Below, one piece after another: positions 52,638 through 60,342 of a stretch of DNA of 64,000 nucleotides. This DNA is from Christensenella sp. UBA4675 (GTDB taxonomy: Bacteria > Bacillota > Clostridia > Christensenellales > Borkfalkiaceae). The position numbers and the translations under genes are program-made. The notes beneath the pieces are model-generated. The model saw only the letters and a program-made list of their open reading frames with translations. It ran no database searches and had not been told where the DNA came from. Each line of letters begins with the position of its first letter. Positions within the stretch are counted from its first letter, which is position 1. The stretch lies in NCBI GenBank assembly GCA_002405165.1, contig DHLF01000012.1, forward strand, positions 5,407-69,406, read 5' to 3'.

Positions 52638-53432
52638 TTACTCCTTTTCTGCCGTTTGTTCGTTTGCAGTTTCACTTTGAATACTTGCTTCTACTGCGTT
52701 TTGGTCTTCTACCGTTTCTTCTTCGTCAACGTGATGTTGAACTGCGTCCGCGCCTTCTTTTGCTTCTATTACTGCGTCCGCAATGATGGAAGCTATAAGT
52801 TTTACCGCTCTAATTGCGTCGTCGTTTCCGCTGATAACGTAGTCGATATCGGTGGGGTCGCAATTCGTATCGGTAATAGCGATAATCGGAATATTAAGTT
52901 TCTTTGCTTCTTTAACCGCGATAGCTTCGTTAGAGGGGTCAACCACGAACATAATTCCGGGTAACTTTCTCATTTCTCTGATTCCGCCGAGATTAGTAAG
53001 CAATTTTTCCTTTTCGGTTTTTAAGTCTAAAACTTCTTTTTTGGGAAGTAAATCGAATTCTCCCATTTTCTCCATTTGGTCTAGTTTGTTTAATCTGTCA
53101 ACTCTCGAACGAATGGTCTTAAAGTTTGTAAGCGTACCGCCTAACCATCTGGAATTTACGTAGTACATTCCGCATCTTTCAGCTTCTTGCGCGATAGCTT
53201 CCTGAGCTTGTTTCTTAGTTCCTACGAATAAAATATCTTTGCCTTCTTTAACAGCTTCTACAACGAATTTGTAAGCTTCTTCTATTAAATCTACGGTAAG
53301 TTGAAGGTTAATAATATGAATACCGTTTCTTTCCCCGTAAATGTACTTACTCATTTTAGGACACCATTTGCTTGTAGGATGTCCGAAATGAACGCCTGCT
53401 TCTAAAAGCTGTTTCATACTCGTAACTGCCAT
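52638..53432 (-). CDS. rpsB: Ribosomal protein S2
   Basis: S2 joins the small subunit late and lies between head and body. The 264-residue protein has LLEAGVHFGHPTSKWCPKM (about 7-25), RWLGGTLTNFKTIRSR (about 95), and DTNCDPTDIDYVISGNDDAIRA (about 187-208), then a glutamate-rich tail (about 225-264). The cysteines replace residues often seen as Arg/Asn but do not affect identification. GGAGG lies upstream, behind a structured leader and a promoter. Confidence 0.97.
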   Translation of the reverse strand: MAVTSMKQLLEAGVHFGHPTSKWCPKMSKYIYGERNGIHIINLQLTVDLIEEAYKFVVEAVKEGKDILFVGTKKQAQEAIAQEAERCGMYYVNSRWLGGTLTNFKTIRSRVDRLNKLDQMEKMGEFDLLPKKEVLDLKTEKEKLLTNLGGIREMRKLPGIMFVVDPSNEAIAVKEAKKLNIPIIAITDTNCDPTDIDYVISGNDDAIRAVKLIASIIADAVIEAKEGADAVQHHVDEEETVEDQNAVEASIQSETANEQTAEKE

Positions 53433-53457
53433 AATAAAAATCCTCCGTTTAATCCTC

Positions 53458-53513
53458 CCCGTAAGTGTGTTTTTCCGCTAAAAGCTTTCGCCAACGAATG
53501 CGGTAAATACGGG
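53458..53513 (-). promoter_or_regulatory. Structured leader of rpsB (candidate S2 leader)
   Basis: Nested pairings in minus-strand RNA: CCCGUA (53513-53508) with UACGGG (53463-53458), CCGC (53503-53500) with GCGG (53478-53475), and UUCG (53498-53495) with CGAA (53490-53487) closing a UUGG loop. The outer stem ends in the first of two Shine-Dalgarno-like purine runs. Autogenous control by S2 through such a leader is known in other bacteria; I could not match the family. Confidence 0.5.
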
Positions 53514-53535
53514 TGCGTATTTTATTAGCTTTAAG

Positions 53536-53564
53536 ATTATATCATAGCTCCGTCAAATTTTCAA
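53536..53564 (-). promoter_or_regulatory. Sigma-A promoter of rpsB-tsf
   Basis: TTGAAA, 17 bp, TATAAT on the minus strand, with a leader of about 97 nt. Confidence 0.85.
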
Positions 53565-53610
53565 CTGTTTTTTAACTATTTTTACTTTTTTAATTTTTCT
53601 TATATTTATC

Positions 53611-53639
53611 TTTACAAAAACAAGCGTTTTTGATATAAT
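53611..53639 (+). promoter_or_regulatory. Sigma-A promoter of galK
   Basis: TTTACA, 17 bp, TATAAT. It is divergent from the rpsB promoter, with about 45 bp between the two -35 elements. Confidence 0.82.
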
Positions 53640-53648
53640 ATTTTTTGT

Positions 53649-53700
53649 AGGTTTTGTTTAAGACGCGTTTGAATTAACGCGATATTTTACCGATAAACCT
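53649..53700 (+). promoter_or_regulatory. Nested hairpins in the galK leader
   Basis: AGGTTT (53649) pairs with AAACCT (53695) around an inner hairpin CGCGTT-TGAATT-AACGCG (53664-53681). It begins at the predicted transcription start and ends before the ribosome binding site. No known riboswitch recognised. Confidence 0.4.
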
Positions 53701-53728
53701 ATTCATTAAATATATAGAGGTATGTTTT

Positions 53729-54943
53729 ATGGATTTTAAAACGCTTTACGGTGAGCATTGCGATATTGCTCGTCAGGAAAAAAGATTTAACGACGTAAGG
53801 GACGCGTTCGTAAAAGAAGAAGGCTGTGAACCCGAATATTATTTCTCGTCTTCGGGAAGAGCGGAAATTTTGGGTAACCACACCGACCACAATCACGGAA
53901 AAGTTATGGTTGCGGCAATTTCTTGCGATATTGTTTGCGCGGTAAAAAAGACCGACGACAACAAAATCGTTATCGCTTCTACCGACTACAACGCTTTAAC
54001 CGTAGATATTAACGATACCGAACTCAATAAAAAAGAATACGGTTCTTCGCTTGCGTTGACCAAAGGAATAGTACATAAATTAAAAGAAATGGGCTATAAA
54101 TTCGGCGGATTCGTAGCGCATACGGAATCTAACATATTCAAAGGCGCAGGCGTTTCGTCTTCCGCGGCGTTCGAAGTAATGGTTTGCGAAATTATAAACA
54201 AACTTTACCTAAACGAAGCTTTGGACGAAGTTACCAAAGCCGTAATTTCTCAATACAGCGAAAACGTTTATTTCGGAAAACCCTGCGGTCTTTTGGACCA
54301 AAGCGGAATTTCTATCGGTTCGCTTACAAAACTCGATTTTAACGAACCCGAAAAACCCGTTATCACAAAGCTTACCCCCCCAAAGGGCTACACTTTGGTT
54401 ATAACAAACACGGGCGGAAATCACGCTTCTTTAACCAAACACTACGCAGACATTAGAATAGAAATGGAAGAAGTTGCGGAATTTTTCGGCAAAAAAGTTT
54501 TAAGAGACGTTGACTATAACGACTTTATGTCTAAAATGGATAAACTCAACGCAAGATTCCCCGGAAGAGCTATTTTAAGAGCTTTACACTTCTTTAACGA
54601 AAACAAGAGAGTCGACGAAGCGGAAAAAGCTTTAAAAAGTGGCGATACGAAAAAGTTTTTAGAATGCGTAAACGAATCCGGCAGAAGTTCTTTAACCCTA
54701 CTTCAAAACTGTTGTGTTCCCGGTGACATAGAACAACCCGTAGTTTTGGGAATAGAACTTTCCAGACAAATTATCAAAGACGGCGCAATAAGAGTTCACG
54801 GCGGAGGATTTGCGGGGTCTATAATCGCGTTCGTTGCGGATAAGGAAGTTAAAGATTATACTGACTACATGAAAAAAGTATTTGGCAACGATAACGTATT
54901 TGTCGCCGAAATAAGAATGGTCGGAACTACTTTTGTAAAATAA
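53729..54943 (+). CDS. galK: Galactokinase
   Basis: GHMP-family kinase that phosphorylates galactose at C1. The 404-residue protein has the sugar-binding GRAEILGNHTDHNHG (about 50-64; usual form GRVNLIGEHTDYN), the ATP loop FKGAGVSSSAAFEV (about 135-148), and the C-terminal VHGGGFAGSIIAF (about 355). The GNHTDHNHG spelling marks a clostridial subtype. The sugar specificity is inferred from family; related kinases for other sugars cannot be excluded. It has its own promoter; no galT or galE is near. Confidence 0.88.
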   Translation: MDFKTLYGEHCDIARQEKRFNDVRDAFVKEEGCEPEYYFSSSGRAEILGNHTDHNHGKVMVAAISCDIVCAVKKTDDNKIVIASTDYNALTVDINDTELNKKEYGSSLALTKGIVHKLKEMGYKFGGFVAHTESNIFKGAGVSSSAAFEVMVCEIINKLYLNEALDEVTKAVISQYSENVYFGKPCGLLDQSGISIGSLTKLDFNEPEKPVITKLTPPKGYTLVITNTGGNHASLTKHYADIRIEMEEVAEFFGKKVLRDVDYNDFMSKMDKLNARFPGRAILRALHFFNENKRVDEAEKALKSGDTKKFLECVNESGRSSLTLLQNCCVPGDIEQPVVLGIELSRQIIKDGAIRVHGGGFAGSIIAFVADKEVKDYTDYMKKVFGNDNVFVAEIRMVGTTFVK

Positions 54944-54962
54944 TATAAAAATACAATAAACA

Positions 54963-54999
54963 GGGCTATACGTCGATTAAATAACTAACCGACTAGCCC
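54963..54999 (+). promoter_or_regulatory. Stem-loop upstream of purA
   Basis: GGGCTA / TAGCCC and inner GTCG / CGAC pair with a three-base bulge and a 14-base loop, ending about ten bases before the purA start. No T-run follows, so it is not a plain terminator; it could modulate ribosome access. Confidence 0.45.
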
Positions 55000-55011
55000 A
55001 TCGGAGAAAAA

Positions 55012-56286
55012 ATGCTTACATCTATTTGCGGAATTAACTGGGGCGACGAAGGAAAAGGCAGAATGGTAGACCTTTTATCTTCCGACTACGACGTAGTAGT
55101 AAGATACCAAGGCGGAAACAATGCGGGACATACCGTTATTAACGAAAAAGGTAAATTTATTTTAAACCTTCTTCCGTCGGGAATTTTAAGAGATACCGTC
55201 GTAAACGTTATGGGTAACGGAATGGTTATCGATATAAAACATTTATGCGGAGAAATAGACGCTTTAACGAAAGCGGGAATAAAAATCACACCCGAAAATC
55301 TAAAAATAAGCGATAAAGCGGTTATCGTAATGCCGTATAACGTTATGCAAGACTGTCTTGAAGAAGGTCGTTTAAAAGATAAAAAATACGGATCGACGAG
55401 AAGGGGCATCGCTCCCGTTTACGGCGATAAGTATATGAAAAAAGCTTTGCGTATGGGCGAACTTAAAAACCTTGCCCTTATGGAAGAAAGATTAAAAGAT
55501 ATTCTCGAATGGAAAAATCTTACCATAACTAATATTTACGGAGAAAAAGCCCTTGAATTAAAGGATATGGTAAACTATCTTGAAACCTATGGCAAAAGAT
55601 TAGTAGATTTTATTTGCGATACGGGATTATACCTAAATAAAGCCAACGAAGAAGGCAAAAAAATTATGTTCGAAGCTCAACTCGGGGCACTAAGAGATAT
55701 AGATTTCGGAATTTATCCTTACACAACTTCTTCTAACACTATTTCGGCGTACGCACCTATCGGGGCGGGCGTTCCAAACCTTAAAATAGATAAATCTATC
55801 GGAATTATGAAAGCCTACTCTACCTGCGTAGGAGAAGGGCCGTTTACCAGCGAATACTTTGGCGAGCAAGCCGAAGAACTAAGAAAAGCGGGCGCGGAAT
55901 ACGGCGCGGCTACGGGTAGACCGAGAAGAGTCGGCGCGTTCGACGCGGTTGCTTCTCGCTACGGAATACGTTGTCAAGGCGCGGACGAAATTGCCGTTAC
56001 CAAACTTGACGTTTTAACGGGATTCGACGAACTTGAAATTACGGTAGCTTATTCTTACAAGGGCAAGCAGTTGGACGAATTTCCCTTTACCGATATTTTA
56101 GACGAATGCAAACCTATAAACATTAAAGTTAAAGGGTGGAAAGAAGATATCGGTAAAGCTAGAAAATTATCCGATTTACCCGAAAACTGCATAAACTATT
56201 TAAGAAAAATAGAAGAACTAACGAAATGTAAAATTAAATACGTTTCGGTCGGCGCAGAAAGAGAAGAATACATAGTAATTGACTAA
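55012..56286 (+). CDS. purA: Adenylosuccinate synthetase
   Basis: Joins aspartate to IMP using GTP, the first committed step to AMP. The 424-residue protein begins SICGINWGDEGKGRMVD (P-loop, about 3-19) and has GGNNAGHTV (about 36), the IMP-binding region DKKYGSTRRGIAPVYGDK (about 122-139), and RPRRVGAFDAVASRYG near the C-terminus. A ribosome binding site (CGGAG) is 5-6 bases upstream. The usual GNQWGDEGKGK spelling is altered to GINWGDEGKGR, still consistent with function. It follows galK by 68 nt and may be cotranscribed. Confidence 0.95.
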   Translation: MLTSICGINWGDEGKGRMVDLLSSDYDVVVRYQGGNNAGHTVINEKGKFILNLLPSGILRDTVVNVMGNGMVIDIKHLCGEIDALTKAGIKITPENLKISDKAVIVMPYNVMQDCLEEGRLKDKKYGSTRRGIAPVYGDKYMKKALRMGELKNLALMEERLKDILEWKNLTITNIYGEKALELKDMVNYLETYGKRLVDFICDTGLYLNKANEEGKKIMFEAQLGALRDIDFGIYPYTTSSNTISAYAPIGAGVPNLKIDKSIGIMKAYSTCVGEGPFTSEYFGEQAEELRKAGAEYGAATGRPRRVGAFDAVASRYGIRCQGADEIAVTKLDVLTGFDELEITVAYSYKGKQLDEFPFTDILDECKPINIKVKGWKEDIGKARKLSDLPENCINYLRKIEELTKCKIKYVSVGAEREEYIVID

Positions 56287-56294
56287 TTTATTTT

Positions 56295-56322
56295 TGCCAC
56301 GCAAAAGCGTGGCAGATTTTTT
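56295..56322 (+). terminator. Terminator after purA
   Basis: Perfect 8-bp stem TGCCACGC / GCGTGGCA with an AAAA loop, then GATTTTTT, nine bases past the stop codon. Confidence 0.82.
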
Positions 56323-56505
56323 AAACTTTTTATTACTAAGCTTTGTGCTTAATTTGAAAATTTACTCACTTTAAAAAATTCATTTTTTAAGTCTAAACGA
56401 CTTTGGCAAAATATTTTACAATAACAGCAAAAAATTTTTAAATAAAAATTACTCGGATTTTATATAATAATTTAAAAACTTTATTTGTTCTCGACAAGGA
56501 AAAAT

Positions 56506-57861
56506 ATGGCAACTAAAAAAACGAAATACGTTTGTAACGAATGTGGTTACGTTAGCCCGCAATGGCTTGGGAAATGCCCTAATTGCAATAAATTCGGCAC
56601 GCTGATAGAAGAAATAGAAGAGACCGTTACCCCCTTAAACAAAACACAGAAAAGAACAGGGTTTGTTCGTCCCGTGTGCGTAAACACCGTACAAAAAGAA
56701 AAAACCGTAAGAATTAAAAGCGGAATTGACGAATTCGACACCGTTTTAGGCGGTGGAATAGTTCCCTATTCTATGGTTTTAATCGGTGGCGACCCGGGGA
56801 TAGGAAAAAGCACGCTTTTAACGCAAGTAGCTATAAATTTAGCTAAAAACAATAAAGTTTTATACGTTTCGGCGGAAGAAAGCTGTTCTCAACTAAAAAT
56901 GCGTTGTGACAGAATAAACGGTCAAGCCGATTTTATGGCTATTAACGAAAACTGCTTAGAAAACGTTTTAAGCGTGGCGGAAGATTACGACTTTTTAATA
57001 ATAGACTCTATTCAAGCGGTGTATACGGAAAATTTAACTTCTTCTATGGGGAGCGTAGCCCAAGTTAAGGAATGCGCTTCCGCCCTAATGCGTTTTGCAA
57101 AAAGCAAGCAAGTAACGGTGTTTATTATAGGACACGTTACCAAAGAAGGAACTATTGCAGGTCCGAAAGTTTTAGAACATATTATGGACACCGTTTTATA
57201 TTTCGAAGGCGAAACTTTAAATAATTGTAAAATTTTAAGGGCGGTTAAAAACCGTTTCGGACCGTCGCAAGAAATCGGCGTGTTCGAAATGCGCGACAAC
57301 GGAATTTACGGAGTAAAGGACTACGACGGAATTTTTATTTCGGAAGAAATAGGCAAAAACGCGGGAAGTATTATAACCCCGTCTATTAGCGGAAACAGGT
57401 GTATGTTGGTAGAACTGCAATGCCTACTATCTAAAACCGTTTTCGGACTTCCGCGCCGTATGCCGTTAGGCGTTGACTACAACAAACTCATTTTAATGAT
57501 TGCTGTATTAGAAAAAAGGGCGTATATCCCCTTATACAATCAAGACGTTTATCTTAACGCAATGGGCGGAATTAAACTTGCCGAACCTAGCGTGGATTTA
57601 GCTATTATCTGTTCGATAGCGTCAGCATTTAAGGAAAAAGCAATACCCAAAACTACGGCAATTTTCGGAGAAATAGGTTTAACGGGAGAAATTCGTAGCG
57701 TGGCGCAATCCGACAAAAGAGTAAACGAGTGCGTAAAAAGGGGAATAAAAAAAGTAATTCTCCCCTACTCTAACGCAAAGAATTTAACTGCTTTTAAAGA
57801 TAAAATCGAACTTATCGGCGTTAAACACGTTTACGAAGCTATTAAAATTCTTTTTGAATAA
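56506..57861 (+). CDS. radA: DNA repair protein RadA
   Basis: RecA-like ATPase that helps process recombination intermediates by promoting branch migration. The 451-residue protein has the N-terminal zinc finger CNECGY...CPNCNKFGTL (about 8-30), Walker A GGDPGIGKSTLL (about 92-103), the RadA-specific KNRFG motif (about 245) and a C-terminal Lon-like domain (about 270-450). I start at MATKKTKYVC, with AAGGA upstream; the frame opens seven codons earlier without a site. No neighbouring clpC or ctsR as in Bacillus. Confidence 0.95.
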   Translation: MATKKTKYVCNECGYVSPQWLGKCPNCNKFGTLIEEIEETVTPLNKTQKRTGFVRPVCVNTVQKEKTVRIKSGIDEFDTVLGGGIVPYSMVLIGGDPGIGKSTLLTQVAINLAKNNKVLYVSAEESCSQLKMRCDRINGQADFMAINENCLENVLSVAEDYDFLIIDSIQAVYTENLTSSMGSVAQVKECASALMRFAKSKQVTVFIIGHVTKEGTIAGPKVLEHIMDTVLYFEGETLNNCKILRAVKNRFGPSQEIGVFEMRDNGIYGVKDYDGIFISEEIGKNAGSIITPSISGNRCMLVELQCLLSKTVFGLPRRMPLGVDYNKLILMIAVLEKRAYIPLYNQDVYLNAMGGIKLAEPSVDLAIICSIASAFKEKAIPKTTAIFGEIGLTGEIRSVAQSDKRVNECVKRGIKKVILPYSNAKNLTAFKDKIELIGVKHVYEAIKILFE

Positions 57862-58210
57862 TTTAAACAATTAAATATTTATTGTATCTCTAATTATTTT
57901 ATTTTTTTGTAATATCAAAGCAACGTTTTCAACATATTTTATAATTTTTCAATAGTCTTTACAACCAAAAAACGTTAAGCTTTTGTAAATTTTCATAAAT
58001 AAAAGCTATTTTAAACGGTGTTGTACTGCTAGTATAAAATATTTTTCGTCTGCCGTTTATATCACAATTTAACAGCTGTAAACTTTTGAAGTTTTTAATA
58101 ATTATTTGATTTGTAATTATAGATTTTTAGAAAAACTATAAATGACACTCGGGCGGGTACTCGGTATATAAAACGGCGATTTTAAAAATGCTCGCCAAAC
58201 TAAAAAACGA
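57862..58210. other. AT-rich non-coding region before the acquired genes
   Basis: No gene recognised. TTTAAA, 17 bp, TATAAA near 58011-58039 could be a promoter, but nothing coding follows it for 280 bp. No left-end insertion-sequence remnant was found to match the one at 60.1 kb. Confidence 0.5.
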
Positions 58211-58239
58211 TTGACAACTTTCAAAAAACAATATACAAT
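58211..58239 (+). promoter_or_regulatory. Promoter of the acyltransferase-GT8 pair
   Basis: TTGACA, 17 bp, TACAAT, about 85 bp before the first ATG. Confidence 0.78.
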
Positions 58240-58325
58240 AAAAAAACAAAGCGAAGAGAACCGCAAAAAACATAGTGAAAAAACGAAAGAACAATAGTAA
58301 AAGCGTGAGATAAAACGGGTAAAGT

Positions 58326-59144
58326 ATGGACAAACAAAAGACTTTTTATTATACCGATGAGCTGAACGACGAGTTTTCTTCGGCTAAAATCGTTCCTCGT
58401 ACAATCGATGAAAATTATCGCTACGTGCATAAAAACGTTTTTTACCGTTTTTTTGCCATGTTATTATATCGCGTAATCGCAAAGCCTCTTTCATTTCTGT
58501 TTTTAAAACTCCGCTTTGGCTGGAAAGTAAAAAATAAAAAACTTTTGAAATCCGTTCCGAAAAAAACCGCATATTTTTTATACGGAAATCATACTTCTGC
58601 GGCGGCGGATCCGTTTGTTCCGGCGCTACTGTCCGGCAAAAAGCATGCGTACGTCATCGTTCATCCGGCAAACGTATCCATTCCGTGTATGGGCAGAATA
58701 AATGCGGCACTCGGCGCATTACCGCTTCCGGACACTTTAAAAGCCACTAAAAATTTTTTAGCGGCAATAGATAAGCGTGTGTCAAGCAACACGACAATTT
58801 GTATTTATCCCGAGGCACATATTTGGCCGTATTACACAAAAATCCGCCCGTTTAAAGATATGTCTTTCCGCTACCCCGTTCAATACGGGGCGCCCGTATT
58901 TACTTTTACAAACACCTACCAAAAGCGTAAATTTTTTCGTTCGCCACGCCTTGTAACGTATATCGACGGTCCGTTTTATCCCGATAAAACATTGAGTCCG
59001 AAACAGGCGAAAGAAACGCTGAGAAACGTTGCGTACGAAGCTATGAAAAAGCGGAGCGAAAATTCCGATACGGAATATATCCGTTATTTAAAAAAGCCCC
59101 CGTGCGAGAAGAACGAAACGCAAACAAAGGAAGAAAAACAATGA
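58326..59144 (+). CDS. PlsC-like 1-acyl-glycerol-phosphate acyltransferase family protein
   Basis: A 272-residue membrane-associated acyltransferase. The catalytic NHTSAAAD (HX4D, about 94-101), the glycerol-phosphate-binding region FLAAIDKRVSSNTTICIYPEAH (in outline, YPEAH about 160) and a hydrophobic N-terminal segment (about 38-62) fit PlsC-like enzymes that acylate lysophosphatidate or a similar acceptor. The exact acceptor is unknown. Codon use differs from neighbours: Arg is mostly CGT/CGC, Asp often GAT, and GTG is used, whereas flanking genes favour AGA, GAC and GTA/GTT. It overlaps the GT8 gene by four bases. Confidence 0.82.
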   Translation: MDKQKTFYYTDELNDEFSSAKIVPRTIDENYRYVHKNVFYRFFAMLLYRVIAKPLSFLFLKLRFGWKVKNKKLLKSVPKKTAYFLYGNHTSAAADPFVPALLSGKKHAYVIVHPANVSIPCMGRINAALGALPLPDTLKATKNFLAAIDKRVSSNTTICIYPEAHIWPYYTKIRPFKDMSFRYPVQYGAPVFTFTNTYQKRKFFRSPRLVTYIDGPFYPDKTLSPKQAKETLRNVAYEAMKKRSENSDTEYIRYLKKPPCEKNETQTKEEKQ

Positions 59145-59998
59145 GATATTTATTATTCGCGGGCAATTATAAAGTGTTCGACGGAATACTCACATGCTTG
59201 CTTTCCGTTATCATGCGAACTAAAACACTCGAGCCCATAACCGTACTGATACTCACGATGGATATTTCGTATTTGTGCAAAGACTATACTCCCATAACGA
59301 AAGAACAAACGGAATTTTTGCGTGGTATATTAAAAAAGCACAATGCGAACAGCGACGTGAAAACGATAGACGTTTCCGAATTATATACCAAGGAATTCAA
59401 AGGGTGCCCGAACGAGAGCGCATATTGTTCGCCGTACACACTTTTACGGCTTTTAGCCGATAAAATTCCCGAAGTACCAGATAAGGTGCTGTATCTCGAC
59501 GCGGACATTATGTTCAATCGTGATTTCACGTTATTGTACGATATCGACGTGTCCGATGTGGAATATGCCGCGGCGCGCGACCATTACGGAAAATATGTAG
59601 TGAATTATAATTACATAAATGCCGGCGTGTTGCTTTTAAATATGAAAATGATTCGTGAAACGGGCATGTTTTTTCGTGCAAGGGAGTTGATAAAAAAGAA
59701 AAAATTGCCGTTTGCCGATCAGAGCGCAATAATAAGAAGCACAAGCAAAAAGAAAGTATTGCCACAAAAATTCAACGACCAAAAATTTTTGCACAAAAGC
59801 ACCGTTGTGCGTCATTTCAGTAAACGGCTGTTTTATTTACCTTATCCGCATGTGGATAATATCAAACAATGGCACGTGGAAAAGGTTCGTTCCGTGTTTA
59901 AATACCATGCATTCGATGACATATTAGACGAATATCTTGCACTGAAATCGGAGTTTGAAAACAGCCATAACGGGGACGAGCGAAAAGTAGAGCGGTAA
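59141..59998 (+). CDS. Glycosyltransferase family 8 protein
   Basis: A 285-residue retaining glycosyltransferase. The sugar-nucleotide metal motif LYLDADIMFN (DxD, about 110-116), YINAGVLLLNM (about 155) and FADQSAII (about 187) are hallmarks of family 8, and HFSKR plus PYPHV near the C-terminus fit too. It likely transfers galactose or glucose to a surface polymer; donor and acceptor are inferred. The start is ATG with AAAGGAAG 6-9 bases upstream and overlaps the acyltransferase stop (ATGA). Codon use is foreign, like its partner. Confidence 0.85.
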   Translation: MRYLLFAGNYKVFDGILTCLLSVIMRTKTLEPITVLILTMDISYLCKDYTPITKEQTEFLRGILKKHNANSDVKTIDVSELYTKEFKGCPNESAYCSPYTLLRLLADKIPEVPDKVLYLDADIMFNRDFTLLYDIDVSDVEYAAARDHYGKYVVNYNYINAGVLLLNMKMIRETGMFFRARELIKKKKLPFADQSAIIRSTSKKKVLPQKFNDQKFLHKSTVVRHFSKRLFYLPYPHVDNIKQWHVEKVRSVFKYHAFDDILDEYLALKSEFENSHNGDERKVER

Positions 59999-60037
59999 TA
60001 TAGAATTTTAAGAAAGTAAAAATTTCAAAAGTAATAA

Positions 60038-60077
60038 AATCTTCGCAGAGAAAACATCTCAACGAAGATTTTTTTAT
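60038..60077 (+). terminator. Terminator after the GT8 gene
   Basis: AATCTTCG / CGAAGATT arms with an inner GAGA/TCTC, followed by TTTTTATT. Confidence 0.8.
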
Positions 60078-60080
60078 TGT

Positions 60081-60194
60081 AATAAATCGCACTTTGCAGA
60101 CCCTTATTGCGCATGGCAAAAGGGAACAAATGAAAACTTAAACGGATTATTAAGGAAATTTTATCTTAATGGGCGTAATCTTGAAAGAGTATAA
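60081..60194 (+). pseudogene. 3' remnant of an IS30-family transposase
   Basis: An open stretch of about 37 codons ending in TAA codes HFADPYCAWQKGTNENLNG and then LLRKF and NGRNLERV. WQ-G-NEN-NGL is the conserved C-terminal signature of IS30-type transposases (DDE glutamate region). There is no start codon, upstream domain or terminal repeat in the window, so only the gene's end survives. It lies directly behind the two foreign-looking genes. Confidence 0.8.
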
Positions 60195-60203
60195 GAAAAA
60201 AAC

Positions 60204-60237
60204 ATTAAAAAAGAATCCGGCGTTAATTAACGCCGGA
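60204..60237 (-). terminator. Terminator after the lipoprotein gene
   Basis: Palindrome TCCGGCG-TTAATTAA-CGCCGGA (60216-60237), followed on the minus strand by TTCTTTTTT. It closes the minus-strand transcript 105 nt past the stop. Confidence 0.8.
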
Positions 60238-60342
60238 CCCAAAAAGGTTTTACACTATCAAAAACCCGTGGATTTATTTAACTTTTTTCTTTCTAAGTGC
60301 ACACTTAGTTTGATAAATTACTTATGCTTATTTTAGATGGTT

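Noticed and set aside
58136..58333. A minus-strand hydrophobic ORF before the acyltransferase gene
   Set aside because: It is composed of Phe/Leu codons from reversed A-rich promoter sequence, overlaps the promoter and start of a real gene, and has no ribosome binding site.
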